DNA of 47,550 nucleotides from contig VGOB01000005.1 in NCBI GenBank assembly GCA_016865935.1, positions 1-47,550 of the forward strand, given 5' to 3'. A program made the translations under genes and the position numbers. Shown here piece after piece: positions 16,801-30,132 of the stretch (its first letter is position 1; every line of letters starts with the position of its first letter). This stretch comes from Chloroflexota bacterium. GTDB lineage: Bacteria; Chloroflexota; Anaerolineae; UBA4142. The notes under the pieces were generated by a model. That model was not told the DNA's origin and searched no databases. It saw only the letters and a list, made by a program, of their open reading frames with translations.

Positions 16801-17279
16801 CAGATCGCCAGCGCGAGCAAGACGACGAACAGTTCGACGTAAATGTCGTGCCGATTAAAGCGCGAATAGTACAACAGGGCGGGCGAAATCAATAACATCG
16901 CCGCCGTGGCGACCCAGCCGCGCTTACCCAGCCACTGGCGGAAAAAGTACGGCAGTGCAACCAGGATGATGCCGAAGAGCGCGTTCGGCAGACGCGCGGT
17001 TGTGTCGTTATCGCCGAAGAGGAAATACGTAAACGCGGTCAAGTGATACAGGAACGGACCGTGATAGATCGGATTGTGCTGATAGCCGCGACCCGTGTAC
17101 AAGTTCCACGACCAATCGGTGTGAATCGCTTCGTCGTGATTCCACGCGCGGTACGATAAATCCCACAACCGCGTCAAGATCGAAAGCGCGATCAACGCGA
17201 TGAGCAACGCGCGCGTCCAATCTATTTTCATCACGGCAAAAAGCGGGGTGGCGAGAAAATGTTTTTGTTCGTCTTCCAT
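13842..17279 (-). CDS. TIGR03663 (Agl23-like) membrane protein fused to NHL propeller
   Basis: 1145 residues. Residues 20 to about 650 hold a dozen membrane segments of the GT39/TIGR03663 type: WNHDEAIHTDWSW at 47-59 carries the acidic pair expected of a GT-C catalytic loop, and YYSRFNRHDIYVELF follows. A soluble segment comes next, and residues from about 860 to the end form NHL repeats (NLYVADSDNHRVQ, NVYVADTWNHRIQ, NILVADT-type blades) that should fold as an extracytoplasmic six-bladed propeller. In archaea the related Agl23 is associated with lipid-linked glycan flipping. Transferase activity is inferred. Start at ATG 17279 near a heptad tract. Confidence 0.85.
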   Translation of the reverse strand: MEDEQKHFLATPLFAVMKIDWTRALLIALIALSILTRLWDLSYRAWNHDEAIHTDWSWNLYTGRGYQHNPIYHGPFLYHLTAFTYFLFGDNDTTARLPNALFGIILVALPYFFRQWLGKRGWVATAAMLLISPALLYYSRFNRHDIYVELFVVLLALAIWKYFDERKEIWLIAAAALLALAYTSMETTFIFVAIFAVFLCAHFTFEYLRARVKWGNLALGLFAALFGIPFFGVSIAYFIARAWLGRKPADAPDDPESLDPAAPPADYRAIPSFDLAVVLGTFSLPLLTPALFYALNVVWKRAFQTDFFPIAAFSDINALTAIAQSQQDVIWRVLGLTVAMIVLSALIGVWWNSRVWMIGAVLFWPIFIVFFTTIFTNGGGFFTGLLGSLGYWLSQQEVMRGGQPGHYYLLVLLPMYELLPYFVGVAAMAWYWWTYRPGRLFILLAWMLWIIVYYVGIRAPLLALSAPAEMRSPLLDQVTIVFVALLLPLTFFATYDPDDPASAFPTFLFTWVAGVLIIFSWAGEKMPWLTIHLTIPLAFAAGWALDKLLHADWRALIARGAIWLALLIPLALVAFAMLIAGASPFQGYGLAQQSATVGFLVSLAMLAFALALLVAVGRRFAAREIARIVAVSFVAVLVALTVRFAAMAVYINPDVASETMIYAQGSHDNVIAMREIEDLSRRLCAQINPAKAQNIQCEDGKIKVAYDDDSSWPFVWYLRNYRNAFFYGANPNAMFDAPVVIVGPKNEETVKPFLGTKYLKRQYKLIWWPLEGYKDLSAERVLGYFTEPQQRADLFNAWFYHRYKESASQWPYVHNFSFYVRKDVAALLWNYAGQLPAEAALEDEYEKKFVKLTATRALGSEGRGNAQFAFPRNLALDARGNLYVADSDNHRVQKLSATGEFLLAWGARSPDNVAPPPSTFNQPWGIAVDPAGNVYVADTWNHRIQKFDANGKFLTTWGVNGDTRGVANVNPQMFYGPRSIAIDAQGNVLVTDTGNKRVLKFSPNGEPVAQYGGVGSDGGKFLEQVGIALDAQGNIFVADTWNLRIQKFDADFNFLAQWAVPAWESQSVVNKPYLAVDAEGNVFATDPEGSRVLKFSNDGKLLAVFGTRGADLASFNLPTGLAFDAQGNLYVADSGNHRILVFAKP

Positions 17280-17299
17280 TGTCGTTTGACCTATTGAAG

Positions 17300-17327
17300 A
17301 ATTGCAAATTAGGAATTGCGAATTGCG
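17300..17327. repeat. heptad repeat tract M (AATTGCG family)
   Basis: Four units in register: AATTGCA, AATTAGG, AATTGCG, AATTGCG. The tract lies between the stop of the gene at 17345 and the ATG at 17279, so it replaces any ordinary ribosome-binding region of the TIGR03663/NHL gene. Confidence 0.75.
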
Positions 17328-17344
17328 CGATCACATTTCGCGTT

Positions 17345-19112
<1,768 letters not shown>

Positions 19113-19141
<29 letters not shown>

Positions 19142-21674
19142 ATTCAAACACCAGCGTCATCACTCGGCTGAATTTTTCGATCTGGGTCTTGGTCAGACCG
19201 TACAGATTTTTCTCTTCCCGACCGACGACGACGAATTTTATAGCATACTTGTCGAGCAAAGTCAAAGTTTCTTTCGGATCGATCGTTTGGTAGATTTGGT
19301 GTACGTCCGCCGCGCGATCGACTCCCGCCGCGTCGTCTTTGAAAAACTTGGAACCGCCGCGCCACTGCGATTCGTGCCCCGCCCACCCCAACACCGTCGG
19401 CAAGCCGGTCGCCATTGAGATGCGATTGCCGTACGAGTACTCGCCGCCGGGCGATTCGAGCGTGACCGCGCCGCGCGGCGCGTTCGCGCGCAGCCACTCG
19501 ATTGCCGCGTAATCGCCGGGATTGCTCTCGCGAATCCACGCGATTCCGTCGAGCGTCGGCGGCTTGGCAAAATCGTCTGCGCGATTCGGGATCGCCAGCG
19601 CGGGATAGATCAGACTCGCGCCGAACAACGCCGCGAACGCGCTGAACCACGCGATGCGCGCGACGACCTCTCCCCCAACTCCTCTCCTGCGAGGAGAGGG
19701 GCGCGCGCGCGCGATGTAAAACACCGCGTACGCCGATGCAATCGAGAGCAATGTCCAAGATTGGAAATAGAACTTGAAGACGGTGTTCATCCGCGTCCCG
19801 AATTGATCGCGCAGATAAACGAACTCGACGCCGAACGTGAGCAGCCAGCCGGTGAACGCGAGGAGCAGCGCGAAGAACGTGCTCGCGTCTGCGAGATGCT
19901 CGCGCGCAAGCACGAGCGTCACCACGAGCAAAATCGTCAGCACGATAAAGAGCCAGGGATCGGAAACGAGCGGACCGAAGAAAGCCAGCAGAACGCTCGC
20001 GAGAAAATTATCTCCGGCGGCAGGGAACACCGCGCGCGCCTGCTCGCGCAAATGCGGACTCGCCGCGACGATGACGAGCGCGAGTGCCATCACCAGCACC
20101 GGAAACGCGAGCAGCGCGGTGAGCGGCGTCAGCGCGTGGTTGAGTCGTTCGCGCGCAGAAACGCCGCGGCGCTCGAACAGCAAGCGCGCGAGAAACGCGC
20201 CGAGAATGAACACGAACAAGCCGAACATTACGAGGTACTGATGCAAGCGCGTTTTGACGAAGAGCGTCGGCAGAATGCCACCTGCCTGCGATTGAAAGCC
20301 GAGATAGAATGGCAGGTACAACAGCACGCTCAGCGCGCCGAGCGCGACGACGAAGAACGCGAGATCGCGCGTTGCGTCGCGATTCCATTCACCGTTCGCG
20401 CGATAGCGCGCCACCGCAAACGCGGCGACGAGAATAAAACCGTAGGGGAGAATGTCCCAGGAGTTGAGGAAGAACAAGCCGCCCAAAAGTAAAGGCAAAA
20501 GGAAAAAGTCAAAAGGCAAAAGTGGAAATTCGAAATTCCAAATCCCTAGTCCCAATTTCCAATTGCGAATTGTGAATTGCGAATTGCGAAGCAGATTGAG
20601 CGCGACCGCGAGTGCGAGCAGCGCGAACGGGAGCGCAAGCACGTGCGGATGCAAATCGCCGAGCAGGAAACTGAATTGCGGAAATTCGTCAATCACCTCC
20701 TGCGTCTGCCCCAACACAACGTCGTGAATGACGCGCGACGCGCGCCACCACCACCAGTTATCCGTCGGGGCGAACGTGCCGGTCACCGGCGCGCCCGCCA
20801 ATCCTTTGATGTCGAGCCACTTCCAGAATTCGGGCGCGCCCAATCCTTTCGCGCGCAGCACTTCGAACAATCCTTCCAGATTGCCGATGAGAACGAGGAA
20901 GATGGGCGCGAACAAGGCAAAGAAAAGTGATTGCGAATTGCGAATTGCAAATTGCGAATTGCGAATTAAGTTGTATGCCAACCCAAACGCGCCCGTCGCA
21001 CTCAGCGCGAACAAAAGCGCGATCATCAGGTTGAACGCGACACTCGACGGGACGCTGCTGAGCATCGTCAGTATCGCCGCGATGATATAGCCGAAATAAT
21101 AGTAACTGATCGCGTAACCCGACAGCCAGGGATCGAGCGGCGGAAAGCGTTCGCTCTGCAACACGCCGTTGAGGAACGCAAACTCCATCGGCTTTTCGGT
21201 CGCTTGGATTTCGGGCATATACGCGCGCACGAGCGCCCACGCGCAGAACGCGAGCGTGAAGACGAGTTCGGTGGTGAGGACGAGCGTCGCGTTGGCGCGC
21301 AGCCACTCGGCAAGCGACCGCTGACCGCTGACCGCTGACGGCTGTTTATCATCCGTCGCCGGTCGTCCGTCGTCTGTTGTCTGTCGTCCGTCGTCTGTCG
21401 TCTGTCGTCTGTTGTCTGTTGTCTGTTGTCTTCCCGCAAACCACCACGCCAGCATCGCGACACCTATCGCCACCAGCGCGATCGCGCCGCGCGTGTTGGT
21501 GAGAAAGCCCAGCGTCGTCAAGAGCCAGAACGGATACGCGATCAACAACAAGCCGAGCGGTTTGATGAACGCGTAGCCGCGATCTGGCACGTTGCGAAAA
21601 AAGTGAAACGCAACGGGCAAGACCGCGATGCCGATCAATTCGATTATAAGCCACCATGACAGAACTTGAAACAT
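19113..21674 (-). CDS. DUF2298 (Chlor_Arch_YYY) membrane protein
   Basis: 853 residues from ATG 21674. It has some fifteen hydrophobic helices. FLNGVLQSERFPPLDPWLSG, YYYFGYIIAAILT, DELPQFSF-like (IDEFPQFSFLLGDLHPHVLA) and the C-terminal GLPTVLGWAGHESQWRGG are the conserved DUF2298 segments. The family occurs in Chloroflexi and some archaea and looks like a GT-C glycosyltransferase, but no reaction is established. Three repeat-derived peptides interrupt loops: RRQTTDDGRQTTDDG (21317-21428), RNSQFAIRNSQ (20930-20964) and a 35-residue block from 20485-20589. A palindromic insert (19668-19700) supplies RPSPRRRGVGGE. Confidence 0.87.
19668..19700. repeat. palindromic insert in the DUF2298 gene
   Basis: CCTCTCCT-GCG-AGGAGAGG (19681-19699) is a perfect 8-bp-arm hairpin preceded by CTCTCCCCCAACT. 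It is read in frame as about RPSPRRRGVGGE in a loop between helices. The same word order occurs as a dispersed repeat in many bacterial genomes by my recollection. Confidence 0.6.
20485..20589. repeat. heptad repeat tract O, 15 units with changing families
   Basis: Fifteen 7-bp units in unbroken register: AAAAGTA, AAGGCAA, AAGGAAA, AAGTCAA, AAGGCAA, AAGTGGA, AATTCGA, AATTCCA, AATCCCT, AGTCCCA, ATTTCCA, ATTGCGA, ATTGTGA, ATTGCGA, ATTGCGA. The 105 bases equal 35 codons, so the DUF2298 frame is preserved. At least four unit families follow each other without a phase change. Confidence 0.9.
20930..20964. repeat. heptad repeat tract P (ATTGCGA family) in the DUF2298 gene
   Basis: Five units: ATTGCGA, ATTGCGA, ATTGCAA, ATTGCGA, ATTGCGA, with ATTAAGT as a possible sixth, making 42 bases in frame. 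The coding strand reads IRNSQFAIRNSQ between two membrane helices. Confidence 0.9.
21317..21428. repeat. heptad repeat tract Q, 16 units, two families
   Basis: Three ACCGCTG and one ACGGCTG units are followed by TTTATCA and then eleven TCTGTTG/TCTGTCG/TCCGTCG-type units, all in one 7-bp register. It is translated in the DUF2298 gene as a hydrophilic block with repeated RQTTDD followed by SAVSGQRS. Confidence 0.92.
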
Positions 21675-21703
21675 CAAGAAAACACCATGTTAGAGAAATA
21701 TGG

Positions 21704-21820
21704 TAACTGCTCAGCCCATTGTCATGCTGAGCAAAGCGAAGCATCTCGCTAATCGCGAATTGCGAGACGCAAAGCGTTCGTCGCAAAAACCGCTCCTCAG
21801 AATGACAGCCTGAGCAGTTA
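21704..21820. repeat. long palindromic element A (GTCATGCTGAG arms)
   Basis: Outer arms TAACTGCTCAG (21704-21714) and CTGAGCAGTTA (21810-21820) are perfect complements. Inner arms GTCATGCTGAG (21721-21731) and CTCAGAATGAC (21796-21806) pair with one mismatch. The element fills the junction between the anti-sigma stop and the DUF2298 start. Confidence 0.85.
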
Positions 21821-21834
21821 CGAAATATGCCAAT

Positions 21835-22323
21835 TCAGTCTCGAGTTGCTATCGGAGTTGGAACGGGTTTGGGTTGTGGCAAATTCGTCAAGTGAGTTAC
21901 AAGCGTCGGCGCGAAGGGCACGAGGTTCAGCGGCGCGGCAGTCGTTCGCGTCGGCGTGGTCAAGTGGGTGGGCGACATCGTCAGGGTCAGCGAACTCGAT
22001 CCGGGAATCGCACCAGGGAAAAAACTCGTTTGGGCGATCAACAACGCGCCAACAACAATCAACACCAGCATCGCCGCGAATCCGAACGTTCGTACCGGTC
22101 GCGCGATTACGCGTTGGAAAATGTGCGGCGGTTGAATCGCGCGCGCGGCTTCGTTCAAGAATCTGCGCCGACCATCTGCCAAGCGCGGTTGGGGTGTCGG
22201 CGCGAGGATGTGCAGCTCGCGCGCGACGGCGATCAGGTTTGCCACTTCGGGTGCAGCCGCTAGATCGGACGACGCGCTACCAGCAAGCGCGTCATCCAAG
22301 CGCGTTTCAAAATCGCAGGACAT
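21835..22323 (-). CDS. putative membrane anti-sigma factor
   Basis: 162 residues from ATG 22323, with GAGGAAG upstream. A cytoplasmic N-terminal part (MSCDFETRLDDALAG, then EVANLIAVARELH) is followed by one membrane helix (FGFAAMLVLIVVGALLIAQ, around 80-98) and a Ser/Thr/Pro-rich outer segment (SPTHLTTPTRTTAAP). There is no HxxxCxxC zinc motif, so it is not a ZAS-type anti-sigma. The call rests on topology and on its place directly after an ECF sigma gene. It could instead be another DUF-type membrane protein co-transcribed with the sigma factor. Confidence 0.7.
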   Translation of the reverse strand: MSCDFETRLDDALAGSASSDLAAAPEVANLIAVARELHILAPTPQPRLADGRRRFLNEAARAIQPPHIFQRVIARPVRTFGFAAMLVLIVVGALLIAQTSFFPGAIPGSSSLTLTMSPTHLTTPTRTTAAPLNLVPFAPTLVTHLTNLPQPKPVPTPIATRD

Positions 22324-22344
22324 TATCTTCCTCGTACCACTTGT

Positions 22345-22416
22345 CACAGAGGACACAGGGGACACAGAGGAATGTCATTCTGAGCGAAGCGAAGAATCTC
22401 TCTGTGCTCTCTGTGG
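22345..22416. repeat. palindromic element B (CACAGAGGA repeats plus GTCATTCTGAG core)
   Basis: Three 9-bp units CACAGAGGA, CACAGGGGA, CACAGAGGA (22345-22371) are followed by GTCATTCTGAGCGAAGCGAA (from 22374) and then by TCTGTGCTCTCTGTGG, which pairs imperfectly with the first arm. It ends exactly where the sigma gene stop codon begins (22417). Confidence 0.8.
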
Positions 22417-22911
22417 CTAATCATTCGAAACTTCCCCAGAAAGCAAATCGCGCATAGTCGCCAAGCCGCGATGTTGCATCACCTTGACCGCGCCAACCGA
22501 CTTGTCCAACACACGCGCGATCTCTTCGTTCGAAAACCCTTCGAGAAATTTGAGGACGATGACCTGCTGCTGCTCCACCGTCAAGCGCGCAAGCGCGCGG
22601 CGCAAACGCGCGCGGCGCATTTCCTCTGCGACCAGGTTTGCCGGATCGGATTGCTCCGCCGCAAGATTTTCATCGAGCAATTGCGTCGCGCGATGGCAAC
22701 GCAGATAATCCACAATCAGATTGTGCGCCATCCGAAACAGAAACGCGGCGAGATTGTCCGGCGCGACGCGCGCGCGCAGAAAGCGAACGAAAACTTCGCT
22801 CGTCAAATCTTCCGCGACGGCTCGGTTGCCCAAGCGATGGTAAATGTAGCGGAAGATTCGCGGCGCGTGGGTGTCGTACATCTCACCAAGTTCTCGACGC
22901 GCATCTGCCAC
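22417..22911 (-). CDS. ECF RNA polymerase sigma factor
   Basis: 164 residues starting with GTG 22911, which has AGAGGA five bases upstream. Region 2 is visible as YDTHAPRIFRYIYHRLGNRA, then AEDLTSEVFVRFLRA, then FLFRMAHNLIVDYLR. Region 4 is LARLTVEQQQVIVLKFLEG followed by FSNEEIARVLDKSVGAVKVM, the helix-turn-helix for the -35 element. There is no region 3, as expected for group 4 sigma factors. The gene is directly upstream of a membrane protein that likely holds it at the envelope. Its regulon may include the secreted and glycan genes nearby, but this is only inferred from position. Confidence 0.93.
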   Translation of the reverse strand: MADARRELGEMYDTHAPRIFRYIYHRLGNRAVAEDLTSEVFVRFLRARVAPDNLAAFLFRMAHNLIVDYLRCHRATQLLDENLAAEQSDPANLVAEEMRRARLRRALARLTVEQQQVIVLKFLEGFSNEEIARVLDKSVGAVKVMQHRGLATMRDLLSGEVSND

Positions 22912-22962
22912 GCTGTCCTCTGATTGTAATGACGAAAAAGAGCGGGAAAAGTTACGATCGGT

Positions 22963-23033
22963 TTGTCATTCTGAGCGAAGCGAAGAATCTCTCAAGCAAC
23001 TTGCGAGCCGCTTCGCTCCGCTCAGCGTGACAA
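22963..23033. repeat. palindromic element C (GTCATTCTGAG arms)
   Basis: TTGTCATTCTGAG (22963-22975) pairs with CTCAGCGTGACAA (23021-23033), and the inner CGAAGCG/CGCTTCG parts extend the stem. It lies between the beta-helix gene's stop and the sigma factor start, so it could affect read-through into the sigma gene. Confidence 0.85.
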
Positions 23034-23040
23034 TCCGAGT

Positions 23041-24630
23041 TTACTCCGTCAACTCCACCGCGTCGCCGCGCGGAAAACGCATCATCGTCGGACCGCGCGT
23101 GTTGCTCGTGCGCGCGCTCATCGGCGAGCCGGTTGGCACGGCGGTTACGACCGGCGCGGGCGCAATCGGCACTTTGCCGAACGCGTCGAGATTCGTAATC
23201 ATCGTCCCGACGACGGTCGAATCGCGCGATTTTTGGAACGCCTCGTCCACGCTGATCGCGCACTCCCAGCGATTGTTTTGAAATTGAGTGATCGATCCGC
23301 CGACCCAGTACGGGTACTTGCACGGCGTATTCGTCTTCGGCTCGATCGTCGCGATGTTGTTGACGAGCAAGTTATTGAGCGAAAATGTGATCTCGAAACA
23401 ATTCGCGCTCGCGCCCGCGCAATAATTCGCGATAAAGCGATTGTCGTTGCTTGCCAGCCCGCGCTCGCCGCTCATATAAAAACAGTTGCCGCTCAACTCG
23501 CATTTGTTGCTGATGACCTGGTTGCCCGCACAACCGATACAGACCCAGCCCGCCGTCTCGCAACCCGACGCGTACTTTTGTCCGTCGGGCGTCGTGCACG
23601 CGTGATTGTTGCGATGCAATTGATTGTTGACGAAATGCGTGCCCACACTACCGACGTTGAACGAACCCCAGCCGTTCAGATCGTTCAACTCGTTATCGAG
23701 AATAAAATTGTTGCGCCCGTCCACTGTCGCGACGCCAATCGTGCCGCCGCGCACCGTCACCCCACGCACCGTCGAGTTCGTCGCCTTTAGCAAAATGCCG
23801 CCGCCGTACCGCGTGCTCCCGCGCAGCGTCACGATTCCTTTTTGCGTTTGGAATTGACATTCGTCATACAAACATAACCACGCGCCCACATCCTGCGGAT
23901 CCGCGCGCGCGGCGATCACCAAACCGTCAATCCAAATGTTCGATCCTTCGGCGGTCACTGCAAACTGACGACCGTTGCTCGTCACAATCGAAGTCCGCAA
24001 CTCATCGCCAAACAGCGCGATGTTGTTGCCCGCGATTTTCAACGGCGGATACGTTTCGCCGTGACACAACTTTGTACTTTGCGAAATCACCGGCGGAATC
24101 TGATTCGGCTTGGTGCACCCTTCGGGCTTGGGCGGAATCGGCAAGCGCAGCGGATCCAAACCCAGGTTGCGCGGCAAGTCCACGACGAGAATACTGCGCC
24201 CGCCTTCCGCGACGACGTTCGTCGGCGATTGCAAATACGCGAACCCGAGTTGCGCGACCGTCGTGATTCCTTCGCCTTGCACGTCGAGCTGGAACTTGAT
24301 CGCAAAGTTGTTGCGATTTTCGATGATGACGCGATACGTGCCGCCCTCGCGCGGACTGCCCTGCCAAAACAATTCGTAATCGCGGCTGGACGAGCCGCGT
24401 CCAACCGGCTGCGGTTGCTCACCGCGCTGCAACTGCGCGACCTGACCTGGGTTGTAAACCGACATCGTCACATTCGTCGCGCCCGGCGATTTAAAGCCGA
24501 CGCGCACCGTGCCGCTGCCGTTAAAATCAAAACGATATTCGACGCGCGCGCCGCCGGGCAACGATGCTTGCGCGCCTTGCGCGTGCGCTAATGATGCAAA
24601 GAACAAGAACGCGATTACGCCCAGTGTCAT
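23041..24630 (-). CDS. secreted right-handed beta-helix protein
   Basis: 529 residues if ATG 24630 is used. MTLGVIAFLFFASLAHAQG is a signal peptide. A jelly-roll-like domain (ARVEYRFDFNGSGTVRVGF to about residue 130) is followed by a repetitive region from about 200 to 470 with many Asn-rich turns (GRNNFILDNELNDLNG, GNQVISNKCELSGN, NNRFIANYC-type), typical of parallel beta-helix proteins, with paired cysteines. The end is Pro/Thr-rich. An alternative start is ATG 24735, overlapping the upstream stop. In that case palindromic element D (24624-24713) is translated as a 35-residue N-terminal extension. Function unknown; a polysaccharide or surface role is likely. Confidence 0.75.
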   Translation of the reverse strand: MTLGVIAFLFFASLAHAQGAQASLPGGARVEYRFDFNGSGTVRVGFKSPGATNVTMSVYNPGQVAQLQRGEQPQPVGRGSSSRDYELFWQGSPREGGTYRVIIENRNNFAIKFQLDVQGEGITTVAQLGFAYLQSPTNVVAEGGRSILVVDLPRNLGLDPLRLPIPPKPEGCTKPNQIPPVISQSTKLCHGETYPPLKIAGNNIALFGDELRTSIVTSNGRQFAVTAEGSNIWIDGLVIAARADPQDVGAWLCLYDECQFQTQKGIVTLRGSTRYGGGILLKATNSTVRGVTVRGGTIGVATVDGRNNFILDNELNDLNGWGSFNVGSVGTHFVNNQLHRNNHACTTPDGQKYASGCETAGWVCIGCAGNQVISNKCELSGNCFYMSGERGLASNDNRFIANYCAGASANCFEITFSLNNLLVNNIATIEPKTNTPCKYPYWVGGSITQFQNNRWECAISVDEAFQKSRDSTVVGTMITNLDAFGKVPIAPAPVVTAVPTGSPMSARTSNTRGPTMMRFPRGDAVELTE

Positions 24631-24713
24631 TGCGAGCGTTTTCCGCGAAGCAATCTCCAAGCCGCGATTTGGGGATTGCTGCGTCGGCACAAACCGCCTC
24701 CTCGCAATGACAC
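24624..24713. repeat. palindromic element D (GTGTCATTGCGAG arms) over a start codon
   Basis: GTGTCATTGCGAG (24624-24636) and CTCGCAATGACAC (24701-24713) are perfect 13-bp complements, with an inner GCAATC/GATTGC pair. The ATG of the beta-helix gene at 24628-24630 is inside the left arm. The element is of the CATTGCGAG type found dispersed in many bacterial genomes. Confidence 0.88.
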
Positions 24714-25581
24714 ACGAAACTATTTCTCTCCTCATCTCCCCTGCCACCAGTCCTTGCGCGAACGCGGATCCATAAACGAACCCGCATCGCGAATTGCTAC
24801 GCCGATCTCCGGCGTGATCGCGCGCCCGATTCCTTGTCCTGCAAAGAGCGCGGGCAAGCGCGCGCGTCCTGCCGCGTTCATCGAATTGTAGAGCGCGAGC
24901 AAATTCGGCTCGACGCAAATATTTTCGATGTGAATCGTGTACCCCAAGACGACATCGTCTTCACGCGTATATTTCAACGTGATGCGATTCGGCGTTGCAT
25001 ACAACACCATCACTTCGTATCCACTCGGACGCAAGCCGATGTCACCGCCAGACGTTGGCACGCGAATAATTTCCGTCGGCGTGACAACCATTCCCGCCAA
25101 CGTCACGGGCCAATCGCTAATCAACGCGCCGCGCCGATTGTTGCTCCAATCCCAGTCATACACTTGATACACTGCGCTAAACGACGGCGTGCGATTGTCG
25201 CCGAACAAGGTGTACAACTGCGGCGCGTTCGGATCGCTGGGTCCACCGTAATCCACCAAGCCAAGTGTGCCGGTCGTGCTGACGTACCCGCGCATCGCCA
25301 AATTGAGATCGGGATGAATTTCGGCGGGCGGATTCGTCGGCGCGGAAATAATCGCGACCGTGTTGTACACTTCACCCGAAATTGGCGCGCACGCAGACGA
25401 TCGCGCGATCATCGGCAAGTACGTCCAATGCGTGATGATCTCCGCCGCGCGCAAGCCCGATCGCTCGCCCCCAGCGCGCGCCGCGTGATCCACGCGCGGC
25501 GATTCGGTGGGCGCGGCGTCAGCGTACCCCACTGCGACACCGAGAAAAAGAAATATCTGCGCGGCGAAAAGTAACGCGGTC

Positions 25582-25614
25582 AGACCTGGAAGGTTTCTAA
25601 AACCTTCCAGGTCT
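25582..25614. repeat. perfect hairpin element E (AGACCTGGAAGGTTT arms)
   Basis: AGACCTGGAAGGTTT (25582-25596) and AAACCTTCCAGGTCT (25600-25614) are perfect 15-bp complements with a 3-base loop. It starts three bases after the stop of the 1497-residue gene on the minus strand, so it could work as a transcript end, yet it also encodes part of the next protein's N-terminus. Confidence 0.85.
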
Positions 25615-25617
25615 TGG

Positions 25618-30111
<4,494 letters not shown>

Positions 30112-30132
30112 TTCGCGGTTCCTAATTTGAAA

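Noticed and set aside
12772..17334. Long alternative frames on both strands across the glycosyltransferase genes
   Set aside because: High CGCG content leaves most frames open; these translations are Arg-rich, low in hydrophobic residues and match no family, while the chosen frames show clear membrane and NHL patterns.
21317..21428. CRISPR-like array
   Set aside because: Units are 7 bp with no spacers, and the stretch is translated in frame inside a DUF2298 protein.
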